Assembly: GCA_030669695.1 (NCBI GenBank)
Contig: DAOVDC010000045.1
Location: 1 to 6,039 of the forward strand
Direction: 5' to 3'
DNA from: Candidatus Bathyarchaeota archaeon
GTDB lineage: Archaea; Thermoproteota; Bathyarchaeia; Bathyarchaeales; Bathyarchaeaceae
DNA length: 6,039 nucleotides
Shown: in pieces, positions 1 to 5,313 of the stretch
Position numbering within the stretch: position 1 is the first letter of the stretch
How the letters are laid out: every line of letters begins with the position of its first letter
Notes under the pieces: model-generated
The model's input: only the letters and a program-made list of their open reading frames with translations
What the model was told of the DNA's origin: nothing
The model's database searches: none
Translations under genes and position numbers: made by a program

Positions 1-26
1 ATAGGCTTCCTAAACAAACGCCTCGA

Positions 27-236
27 TCAACGCTCAGCTCTATCAAAGAACTCAAGAAGCACATTTAAGCAGTCGCGTAACACATATCCTGAAACGGTAA
101 TTCCACAAGAAACGGTTTAACCCGCTGATAAGCGTTAACTCTCATGTCCTCTAGACCCGTAAATCTAATCAAGGCACTTGGACCTTTGGGCGGTAAGTGA
201 GGCAAAACCCTCCCGAATTTCCTTTAAACTATCCAA
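27..236 (-). pseudogene. Decayed small gene of unknown function (two frameshifts)
   Basis: No intact gene covers 1-339, but the minus strand reads like a broken protein gene. From a possible TTG start at 234-236, preceded by a G-rich GAGGGGG ribosome-site-like run, it reads LDSLKEIREGF. It then hits a stop at 165-167 in that frame. The protein-like reading moves to another frame, open over 68-223, which contains IRFTGLEDMRVNAYQR and KPFLVELPF. It returns to the first frame for LRDCLNVLLEFFDRAER, ending at a TGA at 27-29. Two compensating shifts over about 70 codons suggest a decaying gene, or sequencing indels in a small real one. I do not recognise the family. The reading frames are seen directly; the single-gene interpretation is inference. 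Confidence 0.35.
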
Positions 237-339
237 CGTGACCCCCTCTTGATCTCTTAGCCTTTACTAAGGAAGTGCAAAATTATTTATTTTTGAGAGA
301 ACTAAAGACTTGATTTGTATTACCGACAGTATTAAAAAA

Positions 340-369
340 AGTATAAATATAAGTTATACTAAAGTATAA
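340..369 (+). promoter_or_regulatory. Promoter and likely operator of vapB1C1
   Basis: The 7-mer AGTATAA occurs at 340-346 and 363-369, with its exact reverse complement TTATACT at 354-360. This gives two nested inverted repeats, with spacers of 7 and 2 bases. The first copy is part of an AT-rich TATA-like box (AGTATAAATATA, 340-351). A start of transcription about 26 bases on would fall near 370, just before the antitoxin gene. The inner palindrome (354-369) lies between the TATA box and the gene, where a bound AbrB-type antitoxin could block transcription. Self-repression is known for VapBC operons and is inferred here. Confidence 0.6.
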
Positions 370-381
370 ACTGTGGTAAGA

Positions 382-624
382 ATGATAAGGGAAGAAATGA
401 AAATTGGTCCAAAGGGCCAAGTTGTTATCCCTAAAGTTTTCAGAAAATCTTTAGGCTTACATCCAGGAACTAAAGTAGTATTTACTTTGAGAGAGGAAGG
501 AGTATTGTTAAAGAAGCCTAGAAAGGATGTAATAAAGGTCTTTAAAGAAATAGCTGAATCTGGAAAATCTGTTAAAATTAAGCCTGATGAATATGTTGAA
601 GAACTTGAGAAAAGATTCAAATGA
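382..624 (+). CDS. vapB: AbrB-family antitoxin VapB1
   Basis: Antitoxin of a type II toxin-antitoxin pair. It should bind and neutralise the VapC made from the next gene and repress their shared promoter. The product is 80 residues from the ATG at 382. A swapped-hairpin AbrB/SpoVT DNA-binding domain fills about residues 6-45, with the typical pattern G-x-K-G-Q-V-V-I-P-K (residues 9-18) followed by R-x-x-L-G-L-x-P-G-x-K-V. The charged C-terminal half (about 46-80), rich in Lys and Glu, is where such antitoxins hold the toxin. A GTG at 373 in the same frame would add three residues and fit a leaderless message, so the start is uncertain by nine bases. The stop overlaps the toxin start (ATGA), implying coupled translation. 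The gene is AT-rich: bases 541-600 hold only 16 G or C. Confidence 0.88.
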   Translation: MIREEMKIGPKGQVVIPKVFRKSLGLHPGTKVVFTLREEGVLLKKPRKDVIKVFKEIAESGKSVKIKPDEYVEELEKRFK

Positions 625-1028
625 TATACCTAGATGCAAATGTTTTTCTCAATGCAATTTTAAACAGAGAAAAAGAAGGTGAAAAAGCTAGAGATCTCAT
701 TCAAAAAATAGAGAAAGGTGATATGACTGCATGTACTTCTGCCTTGAGTTTTGATGAAGTTTTTTGGAGTGTGAAGAAGCACCGAGACTTTGAAAAAGCA
801 TTGAAAGCTACTAAAGCCTTCCTAGAGATCCCGAATTTGATATTCTTAGACGTTAATGATAAGATAATCTGGTTGGCGTATAATCTCGCTGAAAAGTATA
901 GGATTGACCCTAGAGATGCTATTCATCTCGCTTGTGCTTTGAATCACGGGGTTTTTGCACTCGTTTCTGAAGATAAAGATTTCGACAAAGTTAAAGAGAT
1001 TAAACGAAAGAGTTTATTAGAGTTTTAA
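621..1028 (+). CDS. vapC: PIN-domain ribonuclease toxin VapC1
   Basis: Toxin of the first VapBC pair: a PIN-domain Mg2+-dependent ribonuclease of 135 residues, a normal length for the family. The opening IYLDANVFLNAIL carries the first acidic residue, D5, with N7 beside it. The other expected metal-binding positions are E46 (in LSFDEVFW), D99 (in PRDAIHLA) and D118/D120 (in SEDKDFD). The catalytic set is therefore complete and the enzyme is probably active. Its ATG overlaps the antitoxin stop by four bases and has no good ribosome site of its own, which fits translational coupling. VapC targets are usually tRNA or rRNA; the target here cannot be read from sequence. Like its antitoxin, the gene is AT-rich compared with the second pair, which may mean recent acquisition. 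Confidence 0.9.
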   Translation: MIYLDANVFLNAILNREKEGEKARDLIQKIEKGDMTACTSALSFDEVFWSVKKHRDFEKALKATKAFLEIPNLIFLDVNDKIIWLAYNLAEKYRIDPRDAIHLACALNHGVFALVSEDKDFDKVKEIKRKSLLEF

Positions 1029-1049
1029 CAACTTTTCCAGGGTTGAATC

Positions 1050-1074
1050 TTTTTCAAGAATAATATCTTATTCT
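1050..1074 (+). terminator. Possible terminator after vapC1
   Basis: A five-T run at 1050-1054 is followed by a perfect 7-base inverted repeat, AGAATAA at 1057-1063 and TTATTCT at 1068-1074, with a 4-base loop. Archaeal termination often needs only T tracts, so the T run alone might serve. The AT-rich stem is weak, and its role is inferred from its place 20-45 bases after the toxin stop. Confidence 0.35.
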
Positions 1075-1076
1075 AA

Positions 1077-1285
1077 CCTACAGACCTCTCTGAGATCATT
1101 GATGTCATGAAACAGCTGACGCCCATCGAGTCTGGCTACAGAAACATGAAACTCAGCCCAAAAGATGCGCAACTAACATCCCAGAGAGCCTAGAGCTGCA
1201 GGAAATCTGCTCTAAAAAATACGTTGCAACCGAGAATAGACCCCCTATAGTTTTCAACATACCTCGCCTAGTAGGAGCCTATTAA
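1077..1285 (+). pseudogene. Decayed gene remnant of unknown family between two VapBC pairs
   Basis: The 340-base gap between the first two toxin-antitoxin pairs contains no intact gene, yet reads like protein in two overlapping frames. The first frame is open from 1077 to a TAG at 1191-1193 and includes IIDVMKQLTPIESGYRNMK. The second, to a TAA at 1283-1285, includes PESLELQEICSKKYV and RPPIVFNIPRLVGAY. A single frameshift near 1160-1185 would join them into one product of about 70 residues. There is no convincing start codon with a ribosome site, and the 5' end meets an in-frame stop at 1074-1076, so it is probably a 3' fragment. I do not recognise the parent family. An opposite-strand reading of the same bases is shorter and less protein-like. 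Confidence 0.4.
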
Positions 1286-1327
1286 AGAAATAATGTTAAA
1301 ATAGGGAGTGGCGTTCTACGCAGGCTT

Positions 1328-1375
1328 CTATAAGTAACATTTATAGGCTATAGTTTATAGTAATACTTGTGGTGA
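1328..1375 (+). promoter_or_regulatory. Promoter, repeats and ribosome site of vapB2C2
   Basis: TTTATAG occurs twice 14 bases apart (1340-1346 and 1354-1360). The palindrome CTATAG (1348-1353) lies between them, and CTATAA (1328-1333) forms an inverted pair with the first copy. The first TTTATAGG also serves as the TATA-like box, putting the transcription start near 1369. GGTGA at 1371-1375 is a good archaeal ribosome site five bases before the ATG at 1381. The repeats are placed to bind the antitoxin and cover the start point; repression is inferred. Confidence 0.55.
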
Positions 1376-1380
1376 AAAAT

Positions 1381-1584
1381 ATGGCTACAACCACTATTCA
1401 AGTGAAACGTAGAAACCTGAAATTATTAGAGGTGTTGAAAAGAACTATGCAAGCAAAAAGTTACGATGAAGTCATTGAAAAGTTGCTTGCCGAGAAGGTT
1501 GGAGTCCCAGCAGATATGTTTGGTGTTGATAAGGGAAGAATTTCGAAGTTTACAGAGGAAGACAGGCTGGAAGATAGGGATTGA
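1381..1584 (+). CDS. vapB: Antitoxin VapB2 (UPF0330/COG1753-like)
   Basis: Antitoxin of the second VapBC pair, unrelated to the AbrB type of the other two. It has 67 residues from the ATG at 1381, chosen because GGTGA lies five bases upstream; a GTG at 1369 in the same frame would add four residues and overlap that ribosome site. The N-terminal TTTIQVKRRNLKLLEVLK followed by KSYDEVIEKLLAEK is the pattern of the archaeal UPF0330 antitoxins: a short beta strand, then two helices, resembling a ribbon-helix-helix DNA-binding fold. The C-terminal stretch ending KFTEEDRLEDRD is acidic and probably wraps the toxin. It should neutralise VapC2 and help repress the operon. Its stop overlaps the toxin's TTG start (TTGA), so the two are translationally coupled. 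Confidence 0.85.
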   Translation: MATTTIQVKRRNLKLLEVLKRTMQAKSYDEVIEKLLAEKVGVPADMFGVDKGRISKFTEEDRLEDRD

Positions 1585-1982
1585 TAGTTCTCGATAGCTA
1601 TGCTTGGATCGAGTATTTCTTGGGCAGCGACACCGGGACAACCGTAAGAGAACACCTCAACACCGAAGAAGTCGTTACCCCTTCCATAGCATTAGCTGAG
1701 ATAGCAAGGAAATATCTGCGAGATGAAATGGAACAAGAAGAGGTTTTAAAACGGCTCAACTTTATCTCAACGAGTAGCACAGTAATTGAGATCAACGCAG
1801 AGTTAAGCTTGGCAGCAGCCAAGGCCTACCTTGAGCTTTCTGAGAAGGCAAAAGTGGAGCAGCTTAGGAGACCTGGTTTGACTGACGGAATAATACTCGC
1901 TAGCGGCAGAGCTCTTGGAGCAAAAATAGTCACCGGAGATGAACATTTCAAGGGGCTCGCCGAAGTCATTTACATCGGCTAA
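1581..1982 (+). CDS. vapC: PIN-domain ribonuclease toxin VapC2
   Basis: Toxin of the second pair, a PIN-domain ribonuclease of 133 residues. The start is TTG at 1581, overlapping the antitoxin stop by four bases. It is preferred because it places the conserved opening IVLDSYAWIEYF directly at the N-terminus, as in relatives. Metal-binding acidic residues are all present: D5 (with E11 in the same motif), E40 in LAEIARKY, D102 in LTDGIILA and D120 in VTGDEHF. The protein is therefore likely active on RNA; the target is unknown. The rare start plus overlap should keep its translation low and tied to that of the antitoxin. Base composition is more balanced than in the first pair (31 G or C in 1861-1920). 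It runs toward the third pair and ends near a hairpin at 2008-2031. Confidence 0.9.
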   Translation: MIVLDSYAWIEYFLGSDTGTTVREHLNTEEVVTPSIALAEIARKYLRDEMEQEEVLKRLNFISTSSTVIEINAELSLAAAKAYLELSEKAKVEQLRRPGLTDGIILASGRALGAKIVTGDEHFKGLAEVIYIG

Positions 1983-2007
1983 ACGCACTCCATAGCGCTG
2001 ACACGAA

Positions 2008-2031
2008 TGCACAAAGTCTTTTTCTTGTGCA
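2008..2031. terminator. Hairpin between convergent vapC2 and vapC3
   Basis: TGCACAA (2008-2014) and TTGTGCA (2025-2031) form a perfect 7-base stem around a 10-base loop holding five Ts. It sits in the 83-base gap between the stops of two toxin genes pointing at each other, so it could end transcription from both sides. The plus strand carries the T run in the loop, and on the minus strand TTTT precedes the stem. The structure is seen; the terminator role is inferred. Confidence 0.45.
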
Positions 2032-2065
2032 AAATGCGAGGCTCTTAGCTTAACCTGCGCAATCT

Positions 2066-2512
2066 CTAGTCTGACAACTTAAGCTGTTCAATTGTTTCCT
2101 CTGGCGTTAAGACAGTTAACCCAGCTATTCTTTTGTAGTGCCGAACATTTCTGGTAATCAGAGGCATTCCGCTTACCTTGGAAGAGCTACCTATGAACAG
2201 GTCCCTGATTTCGATGGGTTGACCCTGCTTCCTTAAGCTGGCCATAACACGGCTGGCTTCCCTAGAAGCTTTATAGTCAAAACTGACGATTTTAAGCTGA
2301 CTGAGGAACTCGCCCGTTTCCTTAATCAGCTCCTCAGGCTTGGGAGCTAAGTACACCCCAAGCCATATTTCAAAGGAGTTTATGGTTGTGGTGTACGCGG
2401 AAACTTTTCCTTCATAAACTTTTTCCATGATGAGTTTAACCGCTTCGGAAGGTCTTCTGATATAATCTATGAGAACGTCTGTGTCCAAGCATAGATTTCT
2501 TACACCTTCCAT
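2066..2512 (-). CDS. vapC: PIN-domain ribonuclease toxin VapC3
   Basis: Toxin of the third pair, a PIN-domain protein of 148 residues from the ATG at 2512. A GTG at 2521 in the same frame would add three residues and give 151; residue numbers here count from that GTG. The opening LCLDTDVLIDYI gives D13 and D15. E51 (in NSFEIWLG) and D107 (in IEIRDLFIGS) supply the next acidic positions. The fourth position is Asn (N125, in TRNVRHYKRIAGL), the usual state in the large VapC branch with T-R-N-x-x-H-Y/F, so activity is not excluded. The tail PEETIEQLKLSD is slightly longer than average. The start lies inside the end of its antitoxin gene (overlap about 13 bases), so translation is probably coupled. 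It converges with vapC2. Confidence 0.88.
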   Translation of the reverse strand: MEGVRNLCLDTDVLIDYIRRPSEAVKLIMEKVYEGKVSAYTTTINSFEIWLGVYLAPKPEELIKETGEFLSQLKIVSFDYKASREASRVMASLRKQGQPIEIRDLFIGSSSKVSGMPLITRNVRHYKRIAGLTVLTPEETIEQLKLSD

Positions 2513-2745
2513 GTTGACCACAACTTTCTGACTTCTCTCATGAACTCATCTGGGTCCTCGGGGTAACCTCTCCAACATCCAGCAAGATCCAGCAAGGCTC
2601 TCTTACGAACCTTCTTTAGAATTATGAGCTTGCCTTGTTCCATGATCTTTATCTCATCACCTATCTGAACACCAATCTTCTCCCTCACTTCCTTCGGAAT
2701 GGTAATCTGATACTTCCGTGTTACCTTAACTGTTCCTTCCGCCAT
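2500..2745 (-). CDS. vapB: AbrB-family antitoxin VapB3
   Basis: Antitoxin of the third pair, 81 residues from the ATG at 2745. This start is preferred over the in-frame GTG at 2754 because that GTG belongs to a GGTG ribosome-site motif six bases before the ATG. The N-terminal half is a clear AbrB/SpoVT swapped-hairpin domain: VTRKYQITIPKEVREKIGV, then QIGDEIKI and KLIILKK. The C-terminal half, with Trp-rich CWRGYPEDPDEFMREVRKLW, should bind and block VapC3. It is related in fold to the first antitoxin but differs strongly in sequence, so it is not a recent copy. It should repress its own promoter through the repeats at 2756-2775. It is transcribed leftward and overlaps the toxin. Confidence 0.87.
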   Translation of the reverse strand: MAEGTVKVTRKYQITIPKEVREKIGVQIGDEIKIMEQGKLIILKKVRKRALLDLAGCWRGYPEDPDEFMREVRKLWSTWKV

Positions 2746-2751
2746 GTTTAA

Positions 2752-2788
2752 CACCGTAGTACTTAATAGTAGTACAAAATACTTAAGT
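2752..2788 (-). promoter_or_regulatory. Promoter and repeats upstream of vapB3C3
   Basis: The 7-mer GTAGTAC is repeated exactly at 2756-2762 and 2769-2775, a 13-base period. TACTTAA recurs at 2760-2766 and 2780-2786, the second inside the palindrome ACTTAAGT (2781-2788). On the minus strand the AT-rich AAGTATTTT near 2777-2785 is the best TATA-like box and would start transcription near 2755. GGTG at 2755-2752 then serves as ribosome site for the ATG at 2745. The repeats lie between box and gene, fitting self-repression. Confidence 0.5.
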
Positions 2789-2852
2789 CTTATGTGCGCA
2801 GTACACTATTACTCCTTTTGATTCTTCCGCTTACATTAATCTCATCGTCCTC

Positions 2853-2867
2853 TTGACGGAGCGTCAA
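2853..2867. repeat. Small perfect inverted repeat
   Basis: TTGACG and CGTCAA face each other across a 3-base spacer in the gap between the winged-helix gene (ends at 2996) and the promoter of vapB3C3. It has no T run, so it is a poor terminator. It could be a binding site, or chance. The rest of 2789-2995 shows no supportable gene. Confidence 0.3.
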
Positions 2868-2995
2868 TTGAGGTTTTGACAAAAACTGTAGCTATGCATG
2901 CCCGAATAGATTACTGCGATAAAAATAGGGTTCGTATAATTACATGGTGCTCTTTATCCCATCCGAAGAATCGAATGAAAAATTCCGTGAGGTTT

Positions 2996-3400
2996 CTATG
3001 TGGCTTTCTTAATGTGCGCCTCTGTTTTGTCGAAGAACTCCAGAAGGAGCTTCGCCACCCTCTCACCGAACTCGGTAATCACATAATACTTCTTCAATGG
3101 ATCAATGGGCACACTCTTGGCCAACCCCAAATCTTCAATCTCCATCATCCTAGATCGAAATGTGCCATCACTAAGCGTCAGATCATGCTCCCGCATAAAC
3201 CCCTTAGCATTCTTCCACCGGCCCTTCTCAAGATGCAAAAGCAAGATACAATCGATTGCGTGATCCTTCTCTAACATGACTTTGATTGCCGAAAGCCTTT
3301 TGTCGGTGAGAATGTGTTCAACTTTTTCTTCTGTCAATTTATCACCAAGCCTTCTCCTCAGCTTATAGTCTTCATTTAAGGCTATTCTGCTTTTAAGCAT
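2996..3400 (-). CDS. Winged-helix DNA-binding protein, likely transcription regulator
   Basis: A 134-residue soluble protein with no membrane segment. The first 45 residues are highly charged and helical (KLRRRLGDKLTEEKVEHIL), possibly a dimer or adaptor segment. Residues about 48-123 have the winged-helix pattern. They start with the helix DCILLLHLEKG, continue through a middle helix and the likely recognition helix SDGTFRSRMMEIEDLGLAK, and reach a wing ending KKYYVITEFG with a final helix ERVAKLLLEFF. The phrase L-x-D-L-G-L followed by Y-x-[IV]-T-x-x-G is typical of archaeal ArnR/PadR/HxlR-like repressors, but I cannot name the subfamily. It is transcribed away from the secretion ATPase, with 299 bases between their starts, so it might control those genes or only itself. 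Start: the ATG at 3400 is about 26 bases after a TATA box, implying a leaderless message. Confidence 0.75.
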   Translation of the reverse strand: MLKSRIALNEDYKLRRRLGDKLTEEKVEHILTDKRLSAIKVMLEKDHAIDCILLLHLEKGRWKNAKGFMREHDLTLSDGTFRSRMMEIEDLGLAKSVPIDPLKKYYVITEFGERVAKLLLEFFDKTEAHIKKAT

Positions 3401-3420
3401 TTAACCTATATTACGATTCC

Positions 3421-3432
3421 TTAAATAATACT
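3421..3432 (-). promoter_or_regulatory. TATA box of the winged-helix gene
   Basis: The minus strand reads TATTATTTAAGG here, with the core centred about 25 bases before the ATG at 3400. That is the spacing expected when transcription begins at or next to the start codon. No ribosome site precedes the ATG, which agrees with a leaderless message. Confidence 0.55.
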
Positions 3433-3625
3433 CATTACACAATGCTTGAGACTGCTATACTTTCCTTTTCTTTTTGGAACACGAGTAGGTCTGCGACGCA
3501 CATTCCTCTAGTTGGAAGCACCCCTTAACATGCCTGCAAACTCCCAGTTAAGAACGCCCTTTCTTGTATCATCATATAGCAAGTTATGTACGAATTTTAC
3601 TTGTGATTATAGTTGATAGACAGCA
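3433..3625. other. Intergenic stretch without an intact gene
   Basis: This lies between the divergent winged-helix and ATPase genes. I see no RNA gene or intact coding region. Short protein-like pieces appear on the minus strand in different frames, for example MCVADLLVFQKEKE near 3460-3505 and VLNWEFAGMLRGASN near 3512-3560. Stops break each frame within about 30 codons. They may be debris of an old gene or mobile element. An ATGATGA on the minus strand (3569-3575) resembles a C box but has no matching D box. Confidence 0.3.
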
Positions 3626-3628
3626 GAG

Positions 3629-3693
3629 TTTTAATATACTTTCGTAAGACGCAAGATTTAATACATTGCTCAGAAAATACTACGTGTAGGAGA
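3629..3693 (+). promoter_or_regulatory. TATA box and ribosome site of the secretion ATPase gene
   Basis: TTTTAATATA at 3629-3638 is the strongest TATA-like box before the gene and would start transcription near 3660. AGGAGA at 3688-3693 then lies six bases before the TTG at 3700, a good ribosome-site distance. Together they favour the TTG at 3700 over the upstream TTG at 3613, which would come before the promoter. Confidence 0.5.
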
Positions 3694-3699
3694 AGCACG

Positions 3700-5313
3700 T
3701 TGCAACGAATCAAGCGGCCTCTAACGAAACTAAAGAAGTCTTTGTCAAGACTAAAAATTGCTCCTAAATTTTGGAAAAGACGCAAAATAAGATACATTCC
3801 CTCAGCTCCTCCAAAGGCCACTCCAAGAGGCTACACAGTTGTTGAACGATATCCACTTCATGAACCATTTGTACACGCAGTTATTGTGCAAAACCCGTCA
3901 ACAGGCGAATTCAAATATATTTTAGACGAACTTCAACTCGACTCCCTTGAACAAAGCGTATACAACCAAATATTAGAGATCTTACTTGCCGAAATTCAAT
4001 CGCCGAAAGAAGAAATTCGTGACCCCCGAGAATTCTTTGACATAGAAGCAAAGAAAATCATTAACAAATATCGCATCAGCCTAGGATGGCTACCCGAAGT
4101 TTCATGGTCAAAGATTCTTTACCATGCTGAACGCGACTTAGTTGGCTTTGCTAGAATTGACCCTTTGATGCGGGACCCAAACATCGAAGACATATCCTGC
4201 GATGGTGTTGGTAAGCCTGTCTTCGTTTGGCACAGAAAATACGAGAACCTTGAAACAAACCTTGTTTTCAAAGACGATGAAGAAGTCGACGACACCGTAG
4301 TCAAACTGGTTCACATGACTGGAAAACACGTCAGCTCTGCCTTCCCAATAGTTGACGCCTCTCTCCCAGGCAAACACAGACTTGCAGTTTGTTATAGACG
4401 TGAGGTAACCCCATTCGGAACAGCCTTTACCATCAGAAAATTTCGGGAGGACCCATACTCAATAATCGACTTAATCAATCTAGGAACATTTTCAGAAAAA
4501 ATGGCCGCGTACTTCTGGTTGTGCTTGGAGAACAGAGCCTCTATAGTAGTGCTCGGCGGCACAGCTGCGGGAAAAACCACGGCGCTAAACAGTCTTGCTT
4601 GCTTGATTAAACCTGGCAGCAAAATTGTCACAATCGAAGAAACCGCTGAACTCAACCTACCTCATGAAAACTGGGTGTCACTTATTTCAAGAAGAAGCTA
4701 CGGTCTTGGAACGAATCAAAGCGGTGAAGTGACGCTTTTTGACTTGGTTAAGACCGCGATGAGGCATCGTCCTGACGTTTTGATTGTAGGAGAGATTCGT
4801 GGCAAAGAAGCATACGTTTTGTTTCAAGCACTAGCAACCGGTCACGGCGGCATGTGTACCTTACACGCTGAAAACGTCGACTCAGCTGTCAAACGTCTAA
4901 CTCAAAGGCCTCTGGACATAGCGCCAGCGTACATTCCCCTAATGAACATCGTTGCAACAGTTCAGAGGGTTCATCTACCAAAAGCTGGCGAATTAAAAGC
5001 CTACCGACGGATGATTTCCGTAGATGAAGTCGCTGACTATGAAGATTACAGAAAAACATTCAAATGGAGACCAGGGAAAGACAACTACGATTCCTCACTA
5101 AAAAATGGAGCTATGCTTCCAGCCATATCAGAACGCACCGGTGCCAGCATGGAAGACTTGACCGAAGAGATAGAACGTCGCAAAAATGTGTTACATTGGA
5201 TGCGAGAACGAAACAGGCGAAGCTACAAGGATGTTGCAGCAATCATAACTGAGTATTATTCCAGACCCAAAGAATTCTACGAGAAGGAGGTAGAAGGCTC
5301 TGCCTTGGCTTGA
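3700..5313 (+). CDS. Archaeal type II/IV secretion (pilus assembly) ATPase, GspE/TadA/FlaI class
   Basis: Cytoplasmic hexameric ATPase that drives assembly of a type IV pilus-like filament or secretion pseudopilus, docking on the TadC/FlaJ-type membrane protein encoded next. It has 537 residues from TTG 3700; a TTG at 3613 would give 566. The first 35 or so residues are basic (KRPLTKLKKSLSRLK, KFWKRRK). The N-terminal domain includes IDPLMRDPNIEDISCDG (153 onward) and the arginine-bearing FTIRKFRED (243-251). Catalytic motifs are all present: Walker A GGTAAGKTT (286-294), Asp box VTIEETAEL (310-318), Walker B DVLIVGEIRG (359-368) and His box ATGHGGMCTLHAE (379-391). It is therefore likely active. 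No zinc-binding CXXC insert of the bacterial GspE type is seen, which fits archaeal forms. The pilin substrates are not in the window. The end overlaps the next gene. Confidence 0.92.
   Translation: MQRIKRPLTKLKKSLSRLKIAPKFWKRRKIRYIPSAPPKATPRGYTVVERYPLHEPFVHAVIVQNPSTGEFKYILDELQLDSLEQSVYNQILEILLAEIQSPKEEIRDPREFFDIEAKKIINKYRISLGWLPEVSWSKILYHAERDLVGFARIDPLMRDPNIEDISCDGVGKPVFVWHRKYENLETNLVFKDDEEVDDTVVKLVHMTGKHVSSAFPIVDASLPGKHRLAVCYRREVTPFGTAFTIRKFREDPYSIIDLINLGTFSEKMAAYFWLCLENRASIVVLGGTAAGKTTALNSLACLIKPGSKIVTIEETAELNLPHENWVSLISRRSYGLGTNQSGEVTLFDLVKTAMRHRPDVLIVGEIRGKEAYVLFQALATGHGGMCTLHAENVDSAVKRLTQRPLDIAPAYIPLMNIVATVQRVHLPKAGELKAYRRMISVDEVADYEDYRKTFKWRPGKDNYDSSLKNGAMLPAISERTGASMEDLTEEIERRKNVLHWMRERNRRSYKDVAAIITEYYSRPKEFYEKEVEGSALA
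5284..5291 (+). promoter_or_regulatory. Perfect ribosome site for the TadC-like gene
   Basis: AAGGAGGT is a full match to the archaeal 16S tail. It lies inside the last codons of the ATPase gene, eight bases before CTG 5300. No ATG, GTG or TTG follows in the frame of the membrane protein until GTG 5375, which is too far away. This site is the main reason to place the start at the CTG. Confidence 0.6.

Noticed and set aside
340..369. Short repeats as a CRISPR array
   Set aside because: The units are 7 bases, lie on the TATA box and have no spacer structure. They fit an operator.
354..620. Minus-strand open frame of 88 codons over vapB1
   Set aside because: It is antisense to a clear AbrB antitoxin, and its product has no recognisable domain.
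2876..3274. Open plus-strand frame of 132 codons
   Set aside because: It lies opposite the winged-helix gene for most of its length, has low-complexity, non-domain-like sequence and no ribosome site. The minus-strand frame has clear domain structure.
3569..3575. C-box-like ATGATGA on the minus strand as part of a C/D guide RNA
   Set aside because: No CTGA D box follows within about 60 bases, so no C/D RNA can be built.
3597..3821. Minus-strand open frame opposite the ATPase start
   Set aside because: Most of it overlaps the ATPase coding region, and I saw no promoter or ribosome site that fits it.
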